A DNA stretch of 64,000 nucleotides from Ancylobacter dichloromethanicus (lineage in GTDB: Bacteria > Pseudomonadota > Alphaproteobacteria > Rhizobiales > Xanthobacteraceae), in the NCBI RefSeq assembly GCF_018390645.1, contig NZ_JAHBGC010000020.1:124001-188000 (forward strand), in the 5' to 3' direction. Under the pieces are notes generated by a model, which saw nothing but the letters and a program-made list of their open reading frames with translations, did no database searches and had not been told where the DNA came from. A program made the translations under genes and the position numbers. Shown here piece by piece: positions 8,920-19,434 of the stretch (position 1 is its first letter; the number at the start of each line of letters is the position of its first letter).

Positions 8920-9962
8920 AACTGCTGGTCCTGCGTGACAAGAAGCCGGGGCATTTCAACCAGGCCGAAGGCGTCGCGCTGGCGGTCGGGCGGCTCGCCC
9001 CCACCGAGGTGGCGCGGCTCGACATCCGTCCCACCTGGTTCGCCCATGACGATGTGCGCAAATTCATCATGCGCCGCTATGGAAGCGACGCGCGCAAATG
9101 GCTCCGGTCCATGTACGCCATCGAGGCGGAGAGCCTTGAAAAGCCGGATGTGATCATCGGCTCGGGCCGGCCGACCATCGCGGCGGGCATCCTCCTCAGC
9201 CGGGCGTTCGGCGGCGTGCCGTTCCTCTATTCCGGCGGCATCGGCGGCTATGATACGCGCGAGGTCAGCCTGATGATCGTCGCCTCGCCGCGCGCGGCGG
9301 GCAATCCGCGCTCGGCCTGGGCGCCGATCCCCTCCATTGTCGACCCGGCCGATTATCCCGCCCCGCGCCGGCTCGCCGCGCTGGGGGACCTCAAGGGAGC
9401 GGAGATCGCGCTGCTGGTCGGCGGCACCGCCTATCGCAAGGAATGGCCGCAGAATGAATGGGATGCGCTGATCGCGCTGGTCCGCGCGGTCGCCCGCGAA
9501 CATGGCGTGCGCTGGCGGGTGACCACCTCGCGCCGCACCCCGGACGAGGTCGGCACGCGCTTCGCTCAACTGGCCGGGGAGGGCGTGCTGGCGGAGTTCA
9601 TCGACTACCGCGGCGCCGGACCGGGCTCGGTGCGGGCGCTGTTCGGGGCGGATGCCGTTGTCGTCACTGAAGATTCCATGAGCATGCTGGTCGAGGGGCT
9701 GACGGCGCGGCGCCCGGTCATCGGCCTGCGCTCGGCCAGGGTGCATGATGGCTATGCCAGCGAGGCGATCTCCGCCTGGGCGGCGAAAAGCTGGGCGGCG
9801 CCGTCCTTCGGCCCGAGCCTCGCCGTCCTGCCGCTCGGCACGGTGGGCGCCGAACAGTTCGCTAACTCGTTGATAAACCTGGAGCCGCCGACGCTGGACG
9901 TGCGCGGGGAGATTGCCCGGCTCGTCGCCCCGGTGCTCGGGCTCGCCGCGCCGCCGCGCTAG
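8916..9962 (+). CDS. ELM1/GtrOC1-type putative glycosyltransferase (GTG start)
   Basis: This 348-residue protein matches the mitochondrial fission ELM1-like family, bacterial members of which are predicted GT-B glycosyltransferases. Conserved pieces are LLVLRDKKPGHFNQAEGVALAV at the N-terminus, PDVIIGSGRPTIAAG, ALLVGGTAYRKEW, the VTTSRRTPDEV segment, and VVTEDSMSMLVEGLTARRPVIGL in the C-terminal domain, the probable nucleotide-sugar site. The GTG overlaps the upstream methyltransferase stop (GTGA). Its stop shares the palindrome CTAG with the stop of the convergent lpcC-like gene. A role in LPS or capsule synthesis is inferred from context. Confidence 0.8.
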   Translation: MKLLVLRDKKPGHFNQAEGVALAVGRLAPTEVARLDIRPTWFAHDDVRKFIMRRYGSDARKWLRSMYAIEAESLEKPDVIIGSGRPTIAAGILLSRAFGGVPFLYSGGIGGYDTREVSLMIVASPRAAGNPRSAWAPIPSIVDPADYPAPRRLAALGDLKGAEIALLVGGTAYRKEWPQNEWDALIALVRAVAREHGVRWRVTTSRRTPDEVGTRFAQLAGEGVLAEFIDYRGAGPGSVRALFGADAVVVTEDSMSMLVEGLTARRPVIGLRSARVHDGYASEAISAWAAKSWAAPSFGPSLAVLPLGTVGAEQFANSLINLEPPTLDVRGEIARLVAPVLGLAAPPR

Positions 9963-11035
9963 GCGGACGCCCACACCTGCTCGTAGACGGCGTTGATCTT
10001 CGCCGCCTCGACCTCGATCGAATGGGTCGCGACGACGTGGTGCCGGGAGGCTACCGCAACTGCGGCCGCTGCTGCTTCGTCAAGCTGCAGAAAGGCCTTC
10101 ACGGCGGTGGCCATCTCGCCGACATCGCCGGGCGGCACGATGGCGCCGGTCTCGCCCTCGATCACCAGTTCCTCGAAGGCGCCGACCCGCGTCGCCACCA
10201 CCGGCACGGCGCAGGCCATCGCCTCCAGCGGGGTGACGCCGAAGCCCTCCCAGCGCTGCGGGGCGACATAGAGGTCGAGCGCGCGGTACCAGCGGGCGAT
10301 GTCGGAGGTCGCGACCTCGCCGGGAAAGAGGAGGCGGTCGGCGAGGCCGGCCTTCTCCACCTTGGCCCGCTGCTCGGCGAAGAAGGCGGTGTGCGCGGAG
10401 GTTGCCCGCCCCAGCACCACGCCGCCCCAGCCGGGATGATCGGGCAGCAGCCGGATCAGCGCGTCGACGAACACGTCGGTGCCCTTCTGGGCGCGGATGC
10501 GGCCGAAGCAGCCGATCATCCTGAGATCGCCCGGCAGGCCGACGGCGCGGCGCGCTTGCGCCTTGTCGGGCGCGGGGGCGAAGCTGCCCATGTCGATGCC
10601 GTGATGGATGACGGTGGACGGGCGCTGGAGATAACCCGCCGTCTTCTCGGAGGTGGCGATCACCGCGTCCATGCGGGAGATCAGGAAACGGCTCCAGCGC
10701 GTGTGCCAGCGCTGCGAGGCGGAGGTGAAGACCAGCCCGAGCTTCATGCGCAGGAGATCGCGCAGCACCACGCCGGCCAGCATTTCCACGTTGCGCCGGG
10801 CGTGCCAGATGCGGACGGGACGGCGGGCTGGCCGGCGCCAGAAATGGCGCAGGTCGGCCAGGCCGATGCGGGGCACGGCTTCCGCCAGCCCCGGCCCGAA
10901 GGCGGCGATGCCCACTTCGCCCGCCTGATAGGGCAGCACGCGCTCCAGCGTCGAGGTGACGCCGGAGAGGCGGCGCTTGAAATTCGGCGCCACGACTTCG
11001 AGCCGTGCCGGATCGATCGCCGCCTTCTCCGTCAT
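9959..11035 (-). CDS. Family 4 glycosyltransferase resembling LPS-core mannosyltransferase LpcC
   Basis: This is a GT-B glycosyltransferase of 358 residues. The N-terminal segment VVAPNFKRRLSGVTSTLERVLPYQ and IWHARRNVEMLAGVVLRD resemble Rhizobium LpcC, which adds mannose to the inner core. The C-terminal Rossmann domain carries GCFGRIRAQKGTDVFVDAL and the E-x7-E retaining-GT4 motif in APQRWEGFGVTPLEAMACAVPVVAT. It acts at the cytoplasmic face of the inner membrane. Together with the convergent GT8/methyltransferase/ELM1 genes it makes a small LPS-core locus. It ends convergently with the ELM1 gene and lies 20 nt from greA, transcribed in the same direction. Confidence 0.85.
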   Translation of the reverse strand: MTEKAAIDPARLEVVAPNFKRRLSGVTSTLERVLPYQAGEVGIAAFGPGLAEAVPRIGLADLRHFWRRPARRPVRIWHARRNVEMLAGVVLRDLLRMKLGLVFTSASQRWHTRWSRFLISRMDAVIATSEKTAGYLQRPSTVIHHGIDMGSFAPAPDKAQARRAVGLPGDLRMIGCFGRIRAQKGTDVFVDALIRLLPDHPGWGGVVLGRATSAHTAFFAEQRAKVEKAGLADRLLFPGEVATSDIARWYRALDLYVAPQRWEGFGVTPLEAMACAVPVVATRVGAFEELVIEGETGAIVPPGDVGEMATAVKAFLQLDEAAAAAVAVASRHHVVATHSIEVEAAKINAVYEQVWASA

Positions 11036-11055
11036 GTGGGAATGCGCCCGGCCGG

Positions 11056-11529
11056 TCAGGCGAAGCGGACGTCGGCGATCTCGTAGGAGCGGGCGCCCTT
11101 GGGCGTCACCACCTCCACCGAGGTGCCGAGCTTCTTGCCGATCAGCGCGCGGGCCATGGGCGAGGAAATGGAGATGCGCCCGGCCTTGGCGTCGGCTTCC
11201 ATGTCGCCAACGATCTGCCAGACGCGCTCTTCCTCGGTGTCCTCGTCGATCAGCTTGACCGTGGCGCCGAACATCACCGTGTCGCCGGTGAGCCTGGCGA
11301 CGTCGATGATCTCGGCGCGCGACAGCTTGTCCTCAAGCTCGGCGATGCGGCCCTCGTTCAGCGCCTGCTGTTCCTTGGCGGCGTGGTATTCCGCATTCTC
11401 GGACAGGTCGCCATGGGCGCGCGCTTCCGAGATGGCCTCGATGATGCGCGGACGCTCGACCTGCTGGCGGCGCTTGAGTTCATCTTCCAGCGCGGCGTGG
11501 CCGCCGGCGGTCATCGGAATCTTTTCCAT
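11056..11529 (-). CDS. greA: Transcription elongation factor GreA
   Basis: GreA enters the RNA polymerase secondary channel and stimulates cleavage of backtracked RNA. The 157-residue protein has the antiparallel coiled coil with the acidic tip ([37 protein letters not shown], tip residues D and E in GDLSENAEY). The C-terminal FKBP-like domain includes [28 protein letters not shown] lies upstream of the ATG. It is downstream of carB on the same strand but separated by a hairpin terminator. Confidence 0.97.
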   Translation of the reverse strand: MEKIPMTAGGHAALEDELKRRQQVERPRIIEAISEARAHGDLSENAEYHAAKEQQALNEGRIAELEDKLSRAEIIDVARLTGDTVMFGATVKLIDEDTEEERVWQIVGDMEADAKAGRISISSPMARALIGKKLGTSVEVVTPKGARSYEIADVRFA

Positions 11530-11560
11530 TGGTCTGTTCTTGACCTCCCAAAAGCAAACG

Positions 11561-11620
11561 AAGCCCCCGCGGGTGCCTGATCAGGGCCATCGGCCTCGTC
11601 TCAGCACCCGCGCGGGCTTA
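11561..11620 (-). terminator. Hairpin terminator between carB and greA
   Basis: On the minus strand, an arm at 11620-11603 (GC-rich, containing CGCGGGTGCT) pairs imperfectly with 11576-11561 (GCACCCGCGGGGGCTT), followed by the T-rich run TTCGTTTGCTTTT. It lies about 55 nt after the carB stop and should largely separate carB from greA. Confidence 0.7.
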
Positions 11621-11674
11621 ATCGTGATGTCCGGAAGCCGCCCGCGCCGCGAGGCGCCGACGGGCTCGACCGGG

Positions 11675-14995
<3,321 letters not shown>

Positions 14996-15032
14996 CGGGT
15001 CCCGTGCGGCTCGCGCATTGTCCGGGCGCACG

Positions 15033-15060
15033 AAAAAGGACGCGTCGAGAACGCGTCCTT
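15033..15060 (-). terminator. Strong intrinsic terminator between carA and carB
   Basis: A perfect 10-bp inverted repeat, AAGGACGCGT (15036-15045) and ACGCGTCCTT (15051-15060) with a 5-nt loop, is followed on the minus strand by five T residues (15037-15033). It lies 130 nt after the carA stop and only 37 nt before the carB start. Confidence 0.88.
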
Positions 15061-15189
15061 GGGCGGACCCGGATTGAACTTTCTGGGCGGGGTCACGCCC
15101 CGCAATTGGGGGCTTCCCTTAAACCAGATTCCCTCGCGGGGGAAGGGCGCCCTTTGCCGGCGTCCCTCCCGGTGGCGGAAGAGGCCCGC

Positions 15190-16395
15190 TCAGGCCGCCC
15201 TCTTGTTGTTCGCGATCATCTCGACGAAGCGGTCGAACAGGTAGTGGCTGTCCTGCGGGCCGGGGCTCGCCTCGGGGTGGTACTGCACCGAGAACACCGG
15301 GCGGTCGGTCAGCGCGATGCCGGCATTGGAGCCGTCGAACAGCGAGACATGGGTCTCGGTGGCGGTGGCCGGCAGGCTGTCGCGGTCGACCGCGAAGCCA
15401 TGATTCATCGAGGTGATCTCGACCTTGCCGGTGGTGTTGTCCTTCACCGGGTGGTTCGCGCCGTGATGACCCTGGTGCATCTTCACCGTGCGGCCGCCGA
15501 CCGCGAGGCCGATCATCTGGTGGCCGAGGCAGATGCCGAAGGTCGGCACGCCGCGCGCGATGATCTCGCGGATCACCGGCACCGCATAGGCGCCGGTCGC
15601 CGCCGGGTCGCCGGGACCGTTGGAAAGGAACACGCCGTCCGGCTGGAGGGCGAGAATCTCCTCCGCCGAGGTGGTGGCGGGCACCACCGTGACCTGGCAG
15701 CCGGCGCGGGCCAGCAGGCGCAATATGTTGCGCTTGATGCCGTAGTCGACGGCGACGACATGGTGGGCCGGCGCGGTCTGCCGGCCGAAGCCGTCCGGCC
15801 AGGTCCAGGTGGTCTCGTCCCAGGAAAAGCGCTGGGCGGAGGTGACCATCGGCACCAGGTCCATGCCTTCGAGGCCGGGCCAGGCGGCGGCCTCCGCCTT
15901 CAGCGCCGGCAGGTCGAACTGGCCGTTCGGCGCATGGGCGATCACCGCGTTGGGCATGCCGCCGTCGCGGATCAGCGCGGTCAGCGCGCGGGTGTCGATA
16001 CCGGAAATGGCGATGATGCCGCGCGCCTTCAGCCACGCGTCGAAATGGCGCGTGGCGCGGTAGTTCGACGGGTCGGTGATGGCGGAGTGCAGCACCACGC
16101 CGCGCACCCCGGAGGCGCCGGCCATCGAGATGGTCTCGACGTCGTCCTCATTGGTGCCGACATTGCCGATATGGGGGAAGGTGAAGGTGATGATCTGCCC
16201 GGCATAGGACGGATCGGTCAGCACTTCCTGATAGCCGGTCATGGCGGTGTTGAAGCAGACTTCGCCCACCGCCTGGCCGGTGGCGCCGAGGCCGAAGCCT
16301 TCGAGGACCGTGCCATCGGCCAGGACGAGGACGGCGGTTGCGAGCGGCTCGGCCCACACCTCATCGCCGGTGTGCTGTTCAGCGCTACCGTTCAT
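15190..16395 (-). CDS. carA: Carbamoyl-phosphate synthase small subunit (glutaminase)
   Basis: CarA hydrolyses glutamine and feeds ammonia to CarB. The 401-residue protein has the N-terminal CPSase small-chain domain (LADGTVLEGFGLGATGQAVGEVCFNTAMTGYQEVLTDPSY) and a C-terminal class I glutamine amidotransferase domain. The nucleophile cysteine is in FGICLGHQMIG, and the His/Glu of the triad are in VQYHPEASPGP. The first ATG fits the family start. Expression relative to carB depends on read-through of the intervening terminator or on a separate carB promoter. The gap to yqeY on the other side holds no other gene. Confidence 0.97.
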   Translation of the reverse strand: MNGSAEQHTGDEVWAEPLATAVLVLADGTVLEGFGLGATGQAVGEVCFNTAMTGYQEVLTDPSYAGQIITFTFPHIGNVGTNEDDVETISMAGASGVRGVVLHSAITDPSNYRATRHFDAWLKARGIIAISGIDTRALTALIRDGGMPNAVIAHAPNGQFDLPALKAEAAAWPGLEGMDLVPMVTSAQRFSWDETTWTWPDGFGRQTAPAHHVVAVDYGIKRNILRLLARAGCQVTVVPATTSAEEILALQPDGVFLSNGPGDPAATGAYAVPVIREIIARGVPTFGICLGHQMIGLAVGGRTVKMHQGHHGANHPVKDNTTGKVEITSMNHGFAVDRDSLPATATETHVSLFDGSNAGIALTDRPVFSVQYHPEASPGPQDSHYLFDRFVEMIANNKRAA

Positions 16396-16650
16396 TGATC
16401 TTGTTCCCTGTCATCGTGTGCCCTAATTAGTCCGTTGCCGCGCCGGATGCCAGCCTCCCCGCTGCGTATCTGGCCCACGAATTGCGGATGGCTGCGCCGG
16501 AACCCGGGCGAGGCGCATCCGGACAGGAAGCGGCGACCGCCGGAATGGGCCGAGATCCCATGGGGCGAACATCCATTGGCGCGAGCGGCGTGCGGCCCCG
16601 GAAGCGGGCTCTGGCGCGCCGGCTCGCGGTTTGCAGGAAGGCTGGCCAAC

Positions 16651-17106
16651 GTGCTGCGCGACGACATCAACACCTCGCTGAAAGAGGCCATGAAGGCTCA
16701 GGACAAGCGGCGCCTCGGCACGCTGCGCCTCGTCAATGCCGCGATCAAGGACCGCGACATCGAGGCGCGCGGCCATGGCAAGGACCCGCTTTCCGACGAC
16801 GAACTGCTCGGCCTGCTCGCCAAGATGATCAAGCAGCGCGAGGAATCGGCGAGGGTCTATGAGGAAGCCGGCCGCGCCGATCTTGCCACCCAGGAGCGCG
16901 AGGAGACCGCGATCATCCAGGGCTTCCTGCCGGCGCAGATGACCGAAGCCGAAGCGCAGGCGGCCATCGCCGCCGTCATCGCCGAGATCGACGCGCGCGG
17001 CCTCAAGGACATGGGCCGCACCATGGCGGCGCTGAAGGAGCGCCACACCGGGGTGATGGATTTCGCCAAGGCCAGCGGCACGGTCAAGGCGCTGCTCACC
17101 GCCTGA
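16651..17106 (+). CDS. GatB/YqeY domain protein (GTG start)
   Basis: This is a stand-alone YqeY protein of 151 residues: LRDDINTSLKEAMKAQDKRRLGTLRLVNAAIKDRDIEARG at the N-terminus, a helical middle (MIKQREESARVYEEAGRADLA) and the tail domain shared with GatB (FLPAQMTEAEAQAAIAAVI ... MGRTMAALKERHTG). GatB tails bind tRNA in the amidotransferase; the role of free YqeY is not known. GTG at 16651 is chosen because AGGAAGG lies about 9 nt upstream and the conserved domain starts right there. Upstream in-frame sequence to 16435 looks non-coding. carA is divergent. Confidence 0.9.
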   Translation: MLRDDINTSLKEAMKAQDKRRLGTLRLVNAAIKDRDIEARGHGKDPLSDDELLGLLAKMIKQREESARVYEEAGRADLATQEREETAIIQGFLPAQMTEAEAQAAIAAVIAEIDARGLKDMGRTMAALKERHTGVMDFAKASGTVKALLTA

Positions 17107-17184
17107 GCCGACGACGACGGCAGCCGGCCTCGCCGGCAAGCCGTCGTCTTCACGTCCTCCGCCTATACCTCCGCGTACCCCGCC

Positions 17185-17910
17185 ATGGCTCCAGCCTCCC
17201 AACCACGCCCGCCCGGGGCCACGCTGACAGCGGCGGGGTGCTGGCGCGGGGCGCGGGCTATCCTCGCCGTGCTCCCCCCGGTGTTCGTGTTCGGCGTCGC
17301 CTTCGGCATCGCCGCGCGCGGCGTCGGGATCGAGGGCTGGGTCGCCGCGCTGATGAGCATGGCCGCCTTCGCCGGCGCGGCGCAGTTCGCCGTGCTGGAC
17401 CTGTGGACGAGCCCGGTGCCGTGGCTGCCGCTGCTGGTGGCGACCTTCGCCATCAATGCGCGGCACATCCTGCTCGGCGCGTCGCTGCGGGGGCTGTGCC
17501 GGGGGCTTCCGGCGTGGAAGGTCTACGGCGCGATGGCGCTGCTCAGCGACCTCAACTGGGCGGCGCTGATTGCCGCCGAGCGGCGCGGCGAGCGCGACCT
17601 CGGCTATCTCGTCGGCGGCGGCGCGCTGATGTGGGTGACCTGGGTATCGGCGACCGTGATCGGCGCGGTGGCGGGCGGGCTGACGCTCGACGACGTGAAG
17701 ACCTATGCGCTCGACCTCGTGCTGGTGGCCTTCTTCGCCACCACGCTGGTCGGGCTGCGGCGCGGGCGCGTCGACGACCTGCCCTGGCTGGTCGCCGGGC
17801 TGGCGGCCTTGGGCGCGGTGTGGTTCCTGCCGCCCAACTGGCACGTGATGGTGGGCGGGCTTGCCGGGGGCCTCGCCGGTCTCATTCGCGACGAGCTGAA
17901 GCGGCCATGA
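17185..17910 (+). CDS. azlC: AzlC family branched-chain amino acid exporter subunit
   Basis: AzlC is the large membrane subunit of the AzlCD (LIV-E) exporter for branched-chain amino acids and analogues. The 241-residue protein has about six hydrophobic segments and the family motif block VFVFGVAFGIAARGVGIEGWVAALMSMAAFAGAAQFAVLDLW, followed by VATFAINARHILLGASL. It overlaps azlD by 4 nt (ATGA), so the two are translated together and form the complete transporter. No Lrp-type regulator adjoins. Confidence 0.92.
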   Translation: MAPASQPRPPGATLTAAGCWRGARAILAVLPPVFVFGVAFGIAARGVGIEGWVAALMSMAAFAGAAQFAVLDLWTSPVPWLPLLVATFAINARHILLGASLRGLCRGLPAWKVYGAMALLSDLNWAALIAAERRGERDLGYLVGGGALMWVTWVSATVIGAVAGGLTLDDVKTYALDLVLVAFFATTLVGLRRGRVDDLPWLVAGLAALGAVWFLPPNWHVMVGGLAGGLAGLIRDELKRP

Positions 17911-18215
17911 GCACCACCAATGCGCTGCTCGTCGTCCTCGCCATGGCGCTCGTCACCTATGCGACGCGGGCGGGCGGCATCTTCCTGGTCGGCTTCGTGC
18001 CGATGTCGGCCCGCACCGAGAATTTCCTGCGCTATCTCGCCGGGGCGGTGCTGGTGGCGCTGGTGGTGCCGGCGACGGTGCGCGGCGGGCCGGAGGGCTA
18101 TGTGGCCGTCGGCGTCGCCATCCTCGCCCGGCTGGTGCTGCGCAAGGCGCTGCCGGCGATCGCGCTCGGCATCCTCGCCGCAGCGCTGTGGCGTGGCTAT
18201 ATGGGCGTGAGCTGA
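17907..18215 (+). CDS. azlD: AzlD family branched-chain amino acid exporter subunit
   Basis: AzlD is the small partner of AzlC. The 102-residue protein has three to four transmembrane helices and the typical LAMALVTYATRAGGIFLVG and FLRYLAGAVLVALVVPATV segments. The ATG overlaps the azlC TGA, supporting translational coupling. The exported amino acid is inferred from family. Confidence 0.9.
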   Translation: MSTTNALLVVLAMALVTYATRAGGIFLVGFVPMSARTENFLRYLAGAVLVALVVPATVRGGPEGYVAVGVAILARLVLRKALPAIALGILAAALWRGYMGVS

Positions 18216-18320
18216 CCGCTGGGGACAGCGGGGGCGATGGGGCCGCTGCACGGTCAAGCGCCGCTCACCGCCTGAGCGGAATCGGCCGGGACCGGCCCCG
18301 GCCGCGTTCTGGCCCCCGCC

Positions 18321-18869
18321 TTATTCCGGCAGACGCTGTTCGTATTCGTCCCGGTAGCGGGCGACGAGCGGCCAGAAGGCCGGGCGTTCCTCATGTGCCA
18401 GTTCGGCTTCCAGCAGGGCGAGGTGCGAGTGCCAGCCGCCGGCCACGCCCAGCCGCGTGCTGCGTTTGACGAGGCGGCGATGGGTGACGGTGAGCAGCAC
18501 CCGCTCGCCGCGCGGGGCAAGCTCGAAAGTGACGTCGGATTCGGAGGGCGAGCCGGTCTCCCAGGTGAAGTGCAGCAGGCGGTTGGGCTCGCAGGCGATC
18601 ACCACGCCCTGATTGTGAAACTCGCCGGAATGGCAGGCGAAGCGCTCTGGCGGGGGCTCGTCGCCGCCGAGTTCACCATTGCGGAAGACGAGATCGACCG
18701 CGCCGCCCGGCACCAGTTCCATCGGGCCGGCGGCAAGCCAGAGCCGGCGCTTCTCCGGCTCGGTGAGATAGGCCCAGACCCGTTCGATCGGGCCGGGCAG
18801 CAGGCGCTCGAAGCGCAGTGTGTCGGCAGCCTGCAGGGTGGCATAGCCATTGGCGGCATGGGTGTTCAT
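18321..18869 (-). CDS. SRPBCC (AHSA1-like) domain protein
   Basis: The 182-residue protein has an START/Bet v1-like ligand-binding fold of the AHSA1 group: RFERLLPGPIERVWAYLTEPEKRRLWLAAG near the start, LLHFTWETGSPSESDVTFELAPRGERVLLTVTHRRL in the middle and a C-terminal long helix (GVAGGWHSHLALLEAEL). The function is unknown, and such proteins often pair with ArsR-type repressors. The ATG at 18869 overlaps the end of the ArsR gene by 4 nt, so both form one operon controlled by the adjacent palindromes. Confidence 0.85.
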   Translation of the reverse strand: MNTHAANGYATLQAADTLRFERLLPGPIERVWAYLTEPEKRRLWLAAGPMELVPGGAVDLVFRNGELGGDEPPPERFACHSGEFHNQGVVIACEPNRLLHFTWETGSPSESDVTFELAPRGERVLLTVTHRRLVKRSTRLGVAGGWHSHLALLEAELAHEERPAFWPLVARYRDEYEQRLPE

Positions 18870-19246
18870 CTGTCGTCTCCCTTGGGTTCGGATGAAGGCA
18901 CGATTTCGCGATCCGGCTGGCGCAGCAGGGCATCGAGAGCGTCGAGCCGCTCGGTCCAGAAGCGTTCGTAGAAGCTCAGCCATTCATGCGCCTCGGCCAG
19001 ACGGTCGGGCTGGAGCCGGCACAGATGCTGCCGGCCCCTGATGTCGCGCGTCACCAGTCCCGCCGCCTCCAGCGACTTGATGTGCTTGGAGGCGCCGGCC
19101 AGCGACATGGCGAAGGGCTCGGCGAGTTCGCTCACCGTGCGCTCGCCCGAGGCAAGGCTTTGCAGCATGGCCCGCCGCGTCGGATCGGCGAGGGCGTGGA
19201 AGACGTGATCGAGCCGGCTGCCGGCGATGTGCATATGTTCAACCAT
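18866..19246 (-). CDS. ArsR family repressor
   Basis: This 126-residue winged-helix protein has the ArsR/SmtB fold: LDHVFHALADPTRRAMLQSLASGERTVSELAEPFAMSLAGASKHIKSLEAAGLVTRDIRG. No metal-binding CxC or histidine cluster is visible, so it belongs to the non-metal group usually paired with SRPBCC proteins. ATG 19246 is preferred over a TTG at 19282, because the latter would put an operator-like palindrome inside the gene. It overlaps the SRPBCC gene and probably represses the pair. Confidence 0.88.
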   Translation of the reverse strand: MVEHMHIAGSRLDHVFHALADPTRRAMLQSLASGERTVSELAEPFAMSLAGASKHIKSLEAAGLVTRDIRGRQHLCRLQPDRLAEAHEWLSFYERFWTERLDALDALLRQPDREIVPSSEPKGDDR

Positions 19247-19294
19247 GTGGTTTAATATCTGCGCACCGACGGTGATTGTCAACCGAATGGTTGA
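19238..19294. promoter_or_regulatory. Pair of palindromic operator-like sites upstream of the ArsR/SRPBCC operon
   Basis: Two sites share TCAACC-N4-GGTT. The distal one (19279-19294) has perfect arms TCAACC/GGTTGA around GAAT. The proximal one (19238-19255) has arms TTCAACC/GGTTTAA around ATGT and overlaps the ATG. Their centres are about 40 bp apart, near four helical turns. They are likely autoregulatory ArsR operators. Confidence 0.6.
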
Positions 19295-19434
19295 GAATTG
19301 GCGGATTTTTTCTCCGGTGAATAATGGGGATTGCGGGAGGAGTGTCGGACTGCCACTTCAGAGCACTGGCGCGACCAACCGGCCTGCCTCTTGCCTGCTA
19401 GAAGGGGCGTTCCGACCGAAGGATCGAATCCTCC

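Noticed and set aside
16435-16650. Extended N-terminus of the YqeY protein from an upstream ATG
   Set aside because: The extra 72 residues are Arg/Pro/Trp-rich and unlike the family; GTG at 16651 has a good Shine-Dalgarno and the conserved start.
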